64,000 nt of DNA from Bacteroidales bacterium (GTDB lineage Bacteria > Bacteroidota > Bacteroidia > Bacteroidales > F082): assembly GCA_017394865.1 (NCBI GenBank), contig JAFPWT010000017.1:62001-126000 (forward strand), written 5' to 3'. Positions 46,540-55,595 of the stretch are shown here, piece after piece. Position numbers and translations under genes: made by a program. Position 1 is the stretch's first letter. Each line of letters begins with the position of its first letter. The notes under the pieces are model-generated. The model made no database searches and was not told the DNA's origin. It saw only the letters and a list, made by a program, of their open reading frames with translations.

Positions 46540-49284
46540 TCACCGTTTGGTGAATTTCAGGGTTTGGTGGCCTAAGGTGATGAAATACATTCCTGATGGC
46601 AAGGACGAAACGTCTATCGTCGTCTGTAGAGACGCGCCATGGCACGTCTCTACCTGGCCGGACAACAGGATTTGACCCATCAGGTTGGTGATGCGATATT
46701 CCGTTTGCCCTGTAGGGCTGCCACAGTGTGACAGCCCCACATTATGTGGCATCCCTGCGATGTGTAATATTCCATCAGTGGGATTGGGATAAACGACCAA
46801 ACCCTCTGTTCCATTTTCATCCACCGCATATAAGCTAACGGCGTCGCAATCTTTATTACCGTCATGATAGAGCAACGCGTCTTGAACCAAATAGCAACGC
46901 AGACCATCCACCTTATAATTTTGAGCTCCACGCATCAGCTTCTCCGGGAAGAAACTGGTCGTATGGCCAATGCCAACGACAATGTATCCGCTGAAAACAT
47001 CGCCTACATCACTGATATGAAGTATTTTGTAGGTTTCGCCATCGTGTTCATAAGCCTCCACACCGTCAACATGAACCAGGATACTTTCGGTGCCAACTTT
47101 AATTTCCCATTCGTCGCCCTCCTTGGCTGCATAATCGTAAAGCATGGTGAACTCATGAAGCTCCTTGTTCCACCAATACACTCTGTTGTCTTCCTCCTTG
47201 ATGTATTCGTGGGTTACTTGGGTTTGTCCTTCCTTGTCGTAAATCTGGTTGGTGCGCACGATCACCTTTGCCCTGTCATTGTTAATTGTTGTATCGCTGG
47301 CGTATTCCAAATGCTGGTAGGTGATATCACCGTTTTCCATCTTGATTTGGTAATACCACTCCGATAAAAACGGGAAAAAGACTTCTTCCATCTCATAATA
47401 CATGTTAAACACAAATTGACCGATGTTGCTGCCTCCATAAGTTTGACGCAACACTCTTTGCCATTCGTACAATCTCGAGTCGTTGAACAAGGATTGATTT
47501 GAATAATAGTCCCATCCCCATTCATCACCGTTTATCTTTCGGAACGAAACCGTCAGTGTTTGCAAATCATCATTGAAGTCATAGATCACTCGCTTGGTGA
47601 CATTCCATGTGGCGTTTTCCATCGACCACGAGCCCGTCTGGTATTCCACGACACGGTTCTTCATATCATAAACATAATGCGCCATCCCGGAATTGGCCCA
47701 AATGCCATCGTTGTAGGTTTGTGTGATAATGCTGTCTGTCTTATTGTGAGCAGTATAAGTGTATGTTTTAAGGGTTCTTGTTGTGATTTCCCCCGCATTG
47801 TTGTAAGTATCTGTTTGAGAAGTCAAGATTTGTTGCCGCTCATTATAATGGTTGATGGTTATCGAGGAAAGAGACATGCTGTCCGAATGCCCCTGATAAT
47901 ACTGGTCAATTCGGGTTTTGTATCCATTTTCATAAGAATAAAGATGGCGGGAAAGGGTATCATAAACGTCTTCGTATTCACTACTATAATCCACTTGGGT
48001 TAAGTGATGGTCTTCGTAATAATAATCCCAATAGTCATGAGGGTCATCAAAAGCATTACACCAGCCGTAATGTTCTTCATGTTTCTTCTGATCGTCCTCA
48101 TATGTAAACGAGTAGGTATCATACCATGGACCTGGACCTTTGTCCTTAGGTCCTTCCGCCGTTACCGTGCAAATGTAACTAGGTTTATCGGGGTATTGAT
48201 AAAAAGAGAAGCTGGTTGTGCTAAGACCGCCAGGGAAAGAATACTGGGTTAGCTGTCCATTTTCTGTATTGTAAATAAAGTCCGTAACGATTTCGTCTAC
48301 CACTTGTCCTGAGCTATTCATCTTCCGACCAACGACGTGAACCGGGTATCCGATGGTGTCATATACCGTGACGGATTGGTCAAAACAAGCGATAAGTGTG
48401 ACATCACGATCCAATATGAAAGTATATTCAGCGTTGTCGGATACAACCGTTCCGTTTCTTTTCCAACAGCCAAAGACATGACCCGGACTGGGGGTAGCAC
48501 GAACTGTGGCCGTAGCATCATCGCAACCCTCAGGAACCGAAACCACTTCGGCGGTTCCAAACACGGGATTGTTAACCTCCACTGTCAACGATGGGGCGCC
48601 TAAAAAGACGCCGTCCATTTGAGTGAAGCGGCTCCAATCCATGCTCATATGAAACTGGTCGAAAGCCAGACAATTGACATAAACAGGGATATCAGCGGGC
48701 ACACTGTTAAAGATGGTTTCCTCAAAGAAATAATCATGGTCGATGTAAGGTAGTGTCGGCGTGTTGCATTGGATAGTTTGCAGACTTGTGCAACTGGCGA
48801 AAGCACCTCCTTGGATCGTGTCCACAGCGGAACCTATGGTAAGCGATGTAATCTTACATTTCTTGAAAGCATATCCTCCTATGAAAGTACAGTTGTCGGG
48901 AATGACCAAGTCGCCTGATAATCCTCTACATTGAAAAAAAGCTTCTCCATATATTCTACGGATATTGGCGGGCAACACCACGGAGGCTATCTCCTGACAG
49001 TCTCGAAAAGCGTCTAACCCTATGGAAACCACAGTGTACACAATGCCATTGTTTTCAACCATTTCAGGGATAACAAGATCTCCCACTGGCTCAGCATAGC
49101 CATCCCACGATGGCAAACTCCATGAGACACCCGGAGCTATTACTTCCACTTCATGATGATCTCCCGAGATGATTTTATAATATAAGGTCTGACCCGATTC
49201 ACATACGGCAGAGAAGTCAAAAGCGTCAGAAAAACCCTTGACGGCGAACACTGAAAACAGCAGAATAAATACAGCCTTTTTCAT
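46540..49284 (-). CDS. T9SS-exported BspA-type leucine-rich-repeat protein (914 aa)
   Basis: A signal peptide (MKKAVFILLFSVFAVKGFS) is followed by BspA-like leucine-rich repeats at about 65-185 (VVSIGLDAFRDCQEIASVVLPANIRRIYGEAFFQC). An InlB B-repeat-like segment follows at about 230-300 (VFGCWKRNGTVVSDNAEYTFILDRDVTLIACF), then a Tyr/Asp-rich YD-like region at about 310-600. Residues 642-816 are a domain shared with the two other secreted proteins of this locus. The end, about 828-914, is a T9SS type A sorting domain (VYPNPTDGILHI...YRITNLMGQILLSG...SLPSGMYFITL). The protein is expected on the cell surface or secreted. It begins 12 bases after the TPR regulator at 49297-50646. Confidence 0.88.
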   Translation of the reverse strand: MKKAVFILLFSVFAVKGFSDAFDFSAVCESGQTLYYKIISGDHHEVEVIAPGVSWSLPSWDGYAEPVGDLVIPEMVENNGIVYTVVSIGLDAFRDCQEIASVVLPANIRRIYGEAFFQCRGLSGDLVIPDNCTFIGGYAFKKCKITSLTIGSAVDTIQGGAFASCTSLQTIQCNTPTLPYIDHDYFFEETIFNSVPADIPVYVNCLAFDQFHMSMDWSRFTQMDGVFLGAPSLTVEVNNPVFGTAEVVSVPEGCDDATATVRATPSPGHVFGCWKRNGTVVSDNAEYTFILDRDVTLIACFDQSVTVYDTIGYPVHVVGRKMNSSGQVVDEIVTDFIYNTENGQLTQYSFPGGLSTTSFSFYQYPDKPSYICTVTAEGPKDKGPGPWYDTYSFTYEDDQKKHEEHYGWCNAFDDPHDYWDYYYEDHHLTQVDYSSEYEDVYDTLSRHLYSYENGYKTRIDQYYQGHSDSMSLSSITINHYNERQQILTSQTDTYNNAGEITTRTLKTYTYTAHNKTDSIITQTYNDGIWANSGMAHYVYDMKNRVVEYQTGSWSMENATWNVTKRVIYDFNDDLQTLTVSFRKINGDEWGWDYYSNQSLFNDSRLYEWQRVLRQTYGGSNIGQFVFNMYYEMEEVFFPFLSEWYYQIKMENGDITYQHLEYASDTTINNDRAKVIVRTNQIYDKEGQTQVTHEYIKEEDNRVYWWNKELHEFTMLYDYAAKEGDEWEIKVGTESILVHVDGVEAYEHDGETYKILHISDVGDVFSGYIVVGIGHTTSFFPEKLMRGAQNYKVDGLRCYLVQDALLYHDGNKDCDAVSLYAVDENGTEGLVVYPNPTDGILHIAGMPHNVGLSHCGSPTGQTEYRITNLMGQILLSGQVETCHGASLQTTIDVSSLPSGMYFITLGHQTLKFTKR

Positions 49285-49296
49285 ATACTAAGTTGT

Positions 49297-50646
49297 TTAT
49301 AATTCATCAATAATTTGTTCAAAGCTCCTTTCGTCGGTGAGTCCGTTCATCTTTTCCTGCTTGATGCGTGATTTGCGGCGAGCATAGGAGGCGGTCTGTT
49401 GGTTCATCAGGATGGCGATGACCTGATTGCTGAAGCCTTGTTTGGAGAGGCAGCAGATTTGGAGGTCGCCTTGGGTGAGGGTGGGATATTTGGCGAGTAG
49501 CCGTTGGGTGAAGCCGCCATGTAGCTTGTCGACAAGTTCAATGAAATCTTCCCATTCACCATCGTTGAGGTTGAAGTCGAGGGTTGAGGCGGTAACCTGT
49601 TCGGTAAGTGCCAGAGCGGTGACATATACCTTGTTTTTCTTCAAGGCTAATTCCTGCTCGTTTTTCATCTCCTCGGTCTTCAGTTTGGCACTCAGCGTTT
49701 TCTGTCGCAGCAGCAAAAGCACCACCGTCAGAATCACCAGCAAAGCACCCACAAGCAGACTCCAATAGAGGCGACTTGTCCTTCGTTTCGCTTCCATCTC
49801 GTACTTCTGCCATTGCAAGTCGTAATCAGCCTTGATGCGCTCCACTTCGCTGCTGCGGAACTCCTGATCGGCCTGCATCATATTTTCGCTGTACAACTCG
49901 TGACATTCCAATGCATTCGGATAATCGCCCGCCAGTTGATACAACTGATACAGTCCTTCATAAGCCGACCTGCGGACTCCGGCTTTCGGACTTTGAGTCG
50001 CCTCTTGAAGATGGATGAAAGCGAGACTGTCCTCCGTCAGATAGTAATGCGCAAGGCCGACGACCAGATGGCAGAAACCTGGATCGGCACCGCCGTTTAA
50101 AGCTTTGGTAGCATCCTCAATGGCTTGGTTATAATCACCGCTTTCCAGATAAAGGTCGTGGCTGGTTTCCATCAGCAGCTCATTAAGGGAAGTCGTATCA
50201 TGAAGATTTTCGGCCAACTGAATAGCTTCGTTGTAATAGGTTTGGGCTTCTTGGATGCGTTGCATGGAGGCCGTCACCCGACCGCAATTTTGCAAGGCTT
50301 TCATCAGCAAATCTGGCTCGTCCAACTCGCGGAGCAGGGCCACGGCATCAAGATGCAGTTCAAGGGCTTCATCGCTCAGTCCATGTTTCCAGTACATAGT
50401 ACCCAAGTTATCCTCGATTTGGGCCTTCTGTCGTTTTACTTCGGAACGTTGTTGGTCACAGCGGTTGACGGCCAGCAAGGCATTACTAAACGATTCCGCG
50501 GCCGCTTCGGTGTTTCTTGCGGCACGTTGCTCCTGCCCTTCTTGGAAGCATGTCTCGGCTTCCTTTATGGCACGGGTCTCCTGACGGCAGGCGGTCAAGC
50601 CTGCCGTCAGTGCCAGCGTCACTATGAAGAGCAAAACTTTTCTCAT
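49297..50646 (-). CDS. TPR lipoprotein with transmembrane segment and LuxR-like HTH, copy B
   Basis: A lipoprotein signal peptide ends in LTAC (Cys20). Residues 25-265 are helical TPR-like repeats (EAAAESFSNALLAV, EAQTYYNEAIQLA, NQAIEDATKAL). One transmembrane segment is at about 294-313, then a coiled-coil-like stretch, and a C-terminal LuxR-like helix-turn-helix at about 388-430 (LTQGDLQICCLSKQGFSNQVIAILM). This predicts a periplasmic TPR sensor and a cytosolic DNA-binding end in one chain. Its ATG overlaps the stop of the upstream 615-residue secreted protein (ATGA) and the next secreted protein follows 12 bases later. The paralogue at 55596-56948 has the same layout. A regulatory role is inferred. 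Confidence 0.8.
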   Translation of the reverse strand: MRKVLLFIVTLALTAGLTACRQETRAIKEAETCFQEGQEQRAARNTEAAAESFSNALLAVNRCDQQRSEVKRQKAQIEDNLGTMYWKHGLSDEALELHLDAVALLRELDEPDLLMKALQNCGRVTASMQRIQEAQTYYNEAIQLAENLHDTTSLNELLMETSHDLYLESGDYNQAIEDATKALNGGADPGFCHLVVGLAHYYLTEDSLAFIHLQEATQSPKAGVRRSAYEGLYQLYQLAGDYPNALECHELYSENMMQADQEFRSSEVERIKADYDLQWQKYEMEAKRRTSRLYWSLLVGALLVILTVVLLLLRQKTLSAKLKTEEMKNEQELALKKNKVYVTALALTEQVTASTLDFNLNDGEWEDFIELVDKLHGGFTQRLLAKYPTLTQGDLQICCLSKQGFSNQVIAILMNQQTASYARRKSRIKQEKMNGLTDERSFEQIIDEL

Positions 50647-52490
50647 TGTTTGGTGAATTTCAGAGTTTGGTCACCGAGGGTGATGAAATACAGGCCGGTG
50701 GGCAACATGGAGACATCGATGGTTTTAGTGACCGTACCAGACAATAAGGTTTGTCCCATGATATTGGTGATACGGTATTCCAACGGTAGAAACGCATCCT
50801 GGCACGTCTCAACATACAGCAGGCCGGTGGTCGGATTAGGATAGATCCGAATGTTGTTGGCGAGGTCGGTTTCATCGACACCGTGATGATGTTGTTCATA
50901 CACCTCGTCGCAGTCTTTGTCACCGTATTGGAAAACAAGATTCTCATCCTGCCAGAAGCAGCGGATGCCTTCCACGCGGTAGCCTTTATCTTGATTCATC
51001 AGCTTTTCAGGGAAAAAGCTGGTGAGATGGCCAACGCCGCACACGATGTCTCCACTGAAAAGATGGTCGGAATCGCTCACACGGAGCATTTTGTAGGTCT
51101 TGCCATCATACTCATAATTGCCCACGGCATCCACATGCATGACGATGCTTTTCGCTCCCACCTTGATCTCCCATTCGTCGCCAACCTCGGCGGTAAGGTC
51201 ATAAAGCACAGTGAACTCCTGCAATTCCTTGTTCCACCAATATACGACGCCTTCGCGTTCAAAAAGGCACTCGCGGGTGACTTCGGTTTGACCACTTTTG
51301 TCGTAAATCTGGTTAGTTCGCACGACAATCTTGGTTCTCTCGTTATTGATGGTAGTGTCGCCGACGCATTGTAGATATTGGTAGGTGATGCTGCCATTAT
51401 CGTTGAGGATTTCGTAATACCATTCGCCATCATAGTAAGTTTCTAGTTCGATGAATTGATGAAAATAACTCCAACCGGGAGCTGTTTTGTATGCATTGAT
51501 CGAGCCTCTCGGAATATAAACAGGAATATTCGTGTCAACATTATAAAAACTGTTATGGTAATATAATCCAGATTCTGCCTCGAAAACAGCTGTCGGCGGC
51601 ACTGATGATCGTGATGTAATAGAAGTTAAATTCAAGCATCCTAATGCCTTGTCGCCAATATATGAAACGGATGATGGCAGCGTGATGCTAAACAACGAAT
51701 CGCATCTTAAGAAAGCACCGTCCTCCAATCGCTCAACGGAATTGGGAAGAATGATGTGTTTCCCCGAAGAAGAAAAAGCACCTGATGCAATACTGGTTAC
51801 ACCAAAAGGAATGTTTGTGTTTTTGCACCCCAAAAAAAGGGTGTTTGTTGCAGTTTCGATCAGCGCGTTGCAGTGATTACGGCTATCATAAACAGGATTT
51901 GCGTCATCAACCTCTATGGATCGTAATTGCCTGCACCCAGAAAAAGCAGTCTGTTTAATGCTTATAACTCCAGCTGGAATATGGATCGCCGTGATGCCAC
52001 TATCTTTAAAAACCGTTGATTTCAACTCCGTAATTTGTGCCGGAATAGTGATCGGTTCAAGGAGTTGATAACAGTAGTAAAACGTGTTACTACCTAAATC
52101 AATCAAGGTTTCCGGAAATGCTGATATATGGGCCAATCTTGTACATTGTCCAAAAGCACCGTTGCAGATTCTTTCAAGCGAATCGCTAAAAACCACTGAA
52201 GTAAGGCTGTCGCAAAAAAAGAAAGTGCCGTTATTTATCTGAGTAACCGTATAGATAGTATCGTTATATGCTACGGTTGTGGGAATGATTAGATCTCCTA
52301 TGGGTTTGGGATGTTCAGCGTATTCATGACTTGGATACGTAACCATTACTTTTTGAGATTCGCCCAACAACTTCTTGAAATATAATCGTTGTCCCGATTC
52401 GCATATTGCAGAAAAATCATAAAGGGGCTGCTGGGCAAAACCACACCAAGCCATCATTAAGAATAGGGTAAGAAAAACGATTTTTTTCAT
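50643..52490 (-). CDS. T9SS-exported BspA-type leucine-rich-repeat protein (615 aa)
   Basis: A signal peptide (MKKIVFLTLFLMMAWCGFA) precedes BspA-like leucine-rich repeats at about 75-340 (LERICNGAFGQCTRL, ISIKQTAFSGCRQLRSIEV, VERLEDGAFLRCDSLFSITLPSSVSYI). Residues 356-530 are the domain shared with the 914- and 951-residue neighbours (EWYYEIL...VYWWNKELQEF...GDEWEIKVG...FFPEKLM). The last 70 residues are a T9SS type A sorting domain (IYPNPTTGLLYVE...YRITNIMGQTLLSG...LPTGLYFITLG). The N-terminal 40 residues match those of the 914-residue protein (YDFSAICESGQRLYFKK versus FDFSAVCESGQTLYYKI). It is the first gene of a three-gene unit with its own promoter. Confidence 0.9.
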   Translation of the reverse strand: MKKIVFLTLFLMMAWCGFAQQPLYDFSAICESGQRLYFKKLLGESQKVMVTYPSHEYAEHPKPIGDLIIPTTVAYNDTIYTVTQINNGTFFFCDSLTSVVFSDSLERICNGAFGQCTRLAHISAFPETLIDLGSNTFYYCYQLLEPITIPAQITELKSTVFKDSGITAIHIPAGVISIKQTAFSGCRQLRSIEVDDANPVYDSRNHCNALIETATNTLFLGCKNTNIPFGVTSIASGAFSSSGKHIILPNSVERLEDGAFLRCDSLFSITLPSSVSYIGDKALGCLNLTSITSRSSVPPTAVFEAESGLYYHNSFYNVDTNIPVYIPRGSINAYKTAPGWSYFHQFIELETYYDGEWYYEILNDNGSITYQYLQCVGDTTINNERTKIVVRTNQIYDKSGQTEVTRECLFEREGVVYWWNKELQEFTVLYDLTAEVGDEWEIKVGAKSIVMHVDAVGNYEYDGKTYKMLRVSDSDHLFSGDIVCGVGHLTSFFPEKLMNQDKGYRVEGIRCFWQDENLVFQYGDKDCDEVYEQHHHGVDETDLANNIRIYPNPTTGLLYVETCQDAFLPLEYRITNIMGQTLLSGTVTKTIDVSMLPTGLYFITLGDQTLKFTKQ

Positions 52491-52516
52491 GGTATGCGTA
52501 TTTTTGATTGCTGTTG

Positions 52517-52548
52517 CAAAGATACAGTCAAAAAGAAGCCCTTGTCAA
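52517..52548 (-). promoter_or_regulatory. promoter of the leucine-rich-repeat/TPR-B unit
   Basis: The -7 box TATCTTTG (52524-52517) has TTGACAAG starting at 52548, spacer 21 bases. The start codon of the 615-residue gene is 27 bases downstream. The same TTGACAAG word forms the -33 of the TPR-A promoter. Confidence 0.65.
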
Positions 52549-52679
52549 GGGGTGACAGGGGCTTGTCTATCTGTTTGGAATAGTGAAATTTTTTAATTAT
52601 TTGTTAATCAATAACTTAATAATTGTCTTGTCCATGGTTTGTCTATTAGACACTTGGGGGTACAACGATTTTTGATATT

Positions 52680-52723
52680 TCACAATGTTGTGATTCACAA
52701 AGTTGTGAAACACAGGTTTGTGA
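52680..52723. promoter_or_regulatory. tandem palindromes TCACAA-NN-TTGTGA, three copies
   Basis: Copies lie at 52680-52693 (TCACAA-tg-TTGTGA), 52695-52708 (TCACAA-ag-TTGTGA, with flanking TTC/GAA extending the arms) and a degenerate third at about 52711-52723 (CACAGGTTTGTGA). The period is about 15 bases. The array sits 11 bases after the end of the 951-residue gene and about 150 bases upstream of the next promoter. It could be an operator array or an RNA hairpin series. Confidence 0.55.
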
Positions 52724-52733
52724 ATAATATAAA

Positions 52734-55589
52734 TTATTGATTTACAATTATTTTAATTGTTGAATTTTGAATTTTTAAGAGATAAAAACCATTGGATAAA
52801 GTAGAAACGTCGATGGTTTGCCCCTCGAGGACACCCGATAAAAGGGTTTGGCCTAGCAGGTTGGTGATACGGTATTCCATCGGTAGAAACGTGGCGCGCT
52901 GCGTCTCTACATGTAACAGGCCATTGCTCGGGTTGGGATAGATCGTAAACGATGCCTCGGGGTTCTCGTCCACATCGTGATATTCGTAATAAACGGCATC
53001 GCAGTCCTCCTCGCCCATGGTGAGGATCAAGTCGCCGTCCTGCCAGAAGCAGCGCAAGCCGTCTACCTCATAATCCTTGGCGATGGGGCTCTCCGGGAAG
53101 AAACGGTTCTGATGGCCGATGCCGCAGATGATGTCGCCGGTAAACAGACCACTCACATCACTCACACTCAACACCCGATAGGGCTGACTCTTGAAGGTGA
53201 CCATCTGCGCTGCGTCCACATGGACCGTGATGCTGAACCATCCTCCGTTGATCTCCCATTCATCGCCCACCTCGGCACCAAAGTCATAAAGCAAGGTGAA
53301 ATCCTCGAGGTCCTTGTTCCACCAATAGATTTTGTCGCCGTCCTCGTAGATGTATTCCTGATCCACCCACTGCTCCTTGTCGTACATCGTGTTGGTCTCC
53401 ACAAGGATCTTGGTCCGTCTGCTATTGATGACGGTATCCGAAGCGTATTCGAGATGCTGGTAGGTAATGTCGCCCGTCAGATGCTTGATTTCATAATACC
53501 ATTCGGTGCCGCGAGGGAAGATTTCATTCACAGGTTCCACTTCGGTGATATTGATACGGTAATAGTAATTCAAATCGTAATCCAACATCATTTTTGACGT
53601 GAACGTCGCCCTGATTTCCTGACCATTGACATAAACGGTATCGTTCCCTACGAGGAACCATTCCCCAGCATCATAGTCTTGTTCGTTTTCAAGATAATAT
53701 CTCCTGCCATTCGCCATAAAGGCGAGCTCCATTCCTGGTAAAGGGATGTATCCAGTGTGTGGCATAGGAGCATCAACAATGGTTCCCGTCAAGGTGGTTT
53801 CCTCGTCGGTGTCCATCTCCACTAATTCGACGACATTCACCTCATCGCCGGGCATATCATAACGGAAGTGCCGTATTCCTTTGATATCAACATGCATGCC
53901 TTCCCTGAATATGTCGTTGTTGATGAACGTGTCTTTGTAAAGTTGGCCGTTGCGCATCAGATAATGAGGAACAACCAAGCTGGAAGGAAGTACGGTCAAA
54001 AAATGCTGATTCTCGTCTTCCTCACAAGGACAGGAAAGACATGGCGGATCCCAAAAATCCGTGGTAAGTGTACCTTCTATTTGGTAGTTGTAATCCATAA
54101 ATGATTGAATATCAGTTAATTCCATACTATTATACGAAACAGCGTATTGGTTCATCTGGATACCGCAATGTCCAATGAAGGTACGAGGCAAACATCCCGC
54201 ATTTAATGTCACGCCATTGAAGGTAAGCGGAAATTCCTGTTGCTCACCATTAATGGTAATGTAATAAGTTTGATAAGGAGGATTATTAGTTGTGATCATC
54301 ACTTTGTTATCTTCCCAGTTTTCTTCAAGCGTCGCAGTGATGGCATCGTTATAATGTGCTGTAGTTTGCTGGATATCCAGCACATTTTGCGAATCTCCCA
54401 CATAGTCATGCATCTCTTTGATGGTTCCAAACGCACCGATAGTGGCACCCATAGGGATGGTGTCATAACGCACGATAAGTCTGCTCAAATCGGTGGGATT
54501 TGGGCGAAAACCGTCTACCGTCACGGGATAGATGTGATCGTCATCCACCCTGATTGCCTGTCCTGCACCGTGTGGATAATTTCCAAAGGCAAAAGCATCT
54601 GGTAAAACAACGACTTCGCCTTCAATGTAATGAATGTCGTTGGTATTGAATACGCTTTTCATGCGAACACCATGACCGCCAAAATACAAATGTCCGTCGC
54701 GGCCTTTATAAATGGAGCCATCTCCCAAACCGCCTGGAGCAGGAGAATAGAGCGGCAAGGCTTCGCCATATTCATAAAAAGTTTGACCGTGATCGGCGGA
54801 ATAGCGCAACACCGTGTAATCGTAATCACTATTGCCACCCACATTGTGAAGGTCATAAACGATGCCGTTATCGGCAATAGTGAATCGCCTGTCGGGCACG
54901 AGATAGAAGCCAGGGTGGTGATGATATTGTCCGCCACCGCCTGTCACCACGTTACCTTCGGGATCCAGTTCCATGTGGTAAATCATTTGGATTTCTAACA
55001 TCAAAGTCCAGTTTTCAACATTGTCAAAAGTAGTGGTGTAGATGCCCATCTCATAAATTGGGACAGGATTACAAGTGCTTATAAAAACGTTTCCCTCATG
55101 GTCGGCGAGAATGCAACTAATCTCATTGTCGCCAACGAAATCGATGGTTGTTTCGTTCCACGAATCGCCCCCGTCCAAGGTCCAAAAAACCTTGTCATGG
55201 TTTGCCATAACAATGGTGTCGTTGGATAGTGAATACATTCCATCTACCCAATTGGTAGAGATGCCTGAGGACTGTTCCTGCCAGGTGTTACCATTGTTGT
55301 CGGAATAATAGAGCCTATGGTTGTTCATGTTGAAAATGAAGATGCGGTTATTGTCATTGATGATGAAATGTTTTGAGCTGACATAACTCAAATCGTAGTT
55401 CAATTCCCATGTTGCACCTTCATCCTGCGAGCGATGGAGGCCGCTATAGCCCCAGTTGCTAAAAATGCTGCCGTCGGCGGAGACCCCGAGGAATTCGCCT
55501 TCCATTTCAATTGGCTTCCAAATGTTTTGCGCCGTCAGCGGAGCGAGAAGGCCGAGGCAAAGGAGGAGGATAAAAGATAATTTTTTCAT
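52734..55589 (-). CDS. T9SS-exported protein with Asp-box propeller-like N-terminus (951 aa)
   Basis: A signal peptide (MKKLSFILLLCLGLLAPLTA) is followed at about 25-330 by repeats with Asp-box motifs (SQDEGATWE, SDNNGNTWQ, TLDGGDSWN, SADHGQTFY), the hallmark of sialidase-type or Ycf48-like beta-propellers. Sialidase catalytic residues were not identified, so a binding propeller is the safer reading. The middle (about 340-690) has a CLSCPC Cys cluster and no recognised domain. Residues 696-866 are the domain shared with the two leucine-rich-repeat proteins. The end is a T9SS type A sorting domain (IYPNPSNGLLHVE...YRITNLLGQTLLSG). It starts 6 bases after TPR regulator A and is co-transcribed with it. 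Confidence 0.87.
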   Translation of the reverse strand: MKKLSFILLLCLGLLAPLTAQNIWKPIEMEGEFLGVSADGSIFSNWGYSGLHRSQDEGATWELNYDLSYVSSKHFIINDNNRIFIFNMNNHRLYYSDNNGNTWQEQSSGISTNWVDGMYSLSNDTIVMANHDKVFWTLDGGDSWNETTIDFVGDNEISCILADHEGNVFISTCNPVPIYEMGIYTTTFDNVENWTLMLEIQMIYHMELDPEGNVVTGGGGQYHHHPGFYLVPDRRFTIADNGIVYDLHNVGGNSDYDYTVLRYSADHGQTFYEYGEALPLYSPAPGGLGDGSIYKGRDGHLYFGGHGVRMKSVFNTNDIHYIEGEVVVLPDAFAFGNYPHGAGQAIRVDDDHIYPVTVDGFRPNPTDLSRLIVRYDTIPMGATIGAFGTIKEMHDYVGDSQNVLDIQQTTAHYNDAITATLEENWEDNKVMITTNNPPYQTYYITINGEQQEFPLTFNGVTLNAGCLPRTFIGHCGIQMNQYAVSYNSMELTDIQSFMDYNYQIEGTLTTDFWDPPCLSCPCEEDENQHFLTVLPSSLVVPHYLMRNGQLYKDTFINNDIFREGMHVDIKGIRHFRYDMPGDEVNVVELVEMDTDEETTLTGTIVDAPMPHTGYIPLPGMELAFMANGRRYYLENEQDYDAGEWFLVGNDTVYVNGQEIRATFTSKMMLDYDLNYYYRINITEVEPVNEIFPRGTEWYYEIKHLTGDITYQHLEYASDTVINSRRTKILVETNTMYDKEQWVDQEYIYEDGDKIYWWNKDLEDFTLLYDFGAEVGDEWEINGGWFSITVHVDAAQMVTFKSQPYRVLSVSDVSGLFTGDIICGIGHQNRFFPESPIAKDYEVDGLRCFWQDGDLILTMGEEDCDAVYYEYHDVDENPEASFTIYPNPSNGLLHVETQRATFLPMEYRITNLLGQTLLSGVLEGQTIDVSTLSNGFYLLKIQNSTIKIIVNQ

Positions 55590-55595
55590 AACGGT

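Noticed and set aside
52734-55589. Sialidase activity for the 951-residue protein
   Set aside because: Asp boxes alone mark the propeller fold. The catalytic Arg triad, Tyr and Glu of sialidases were not identified.
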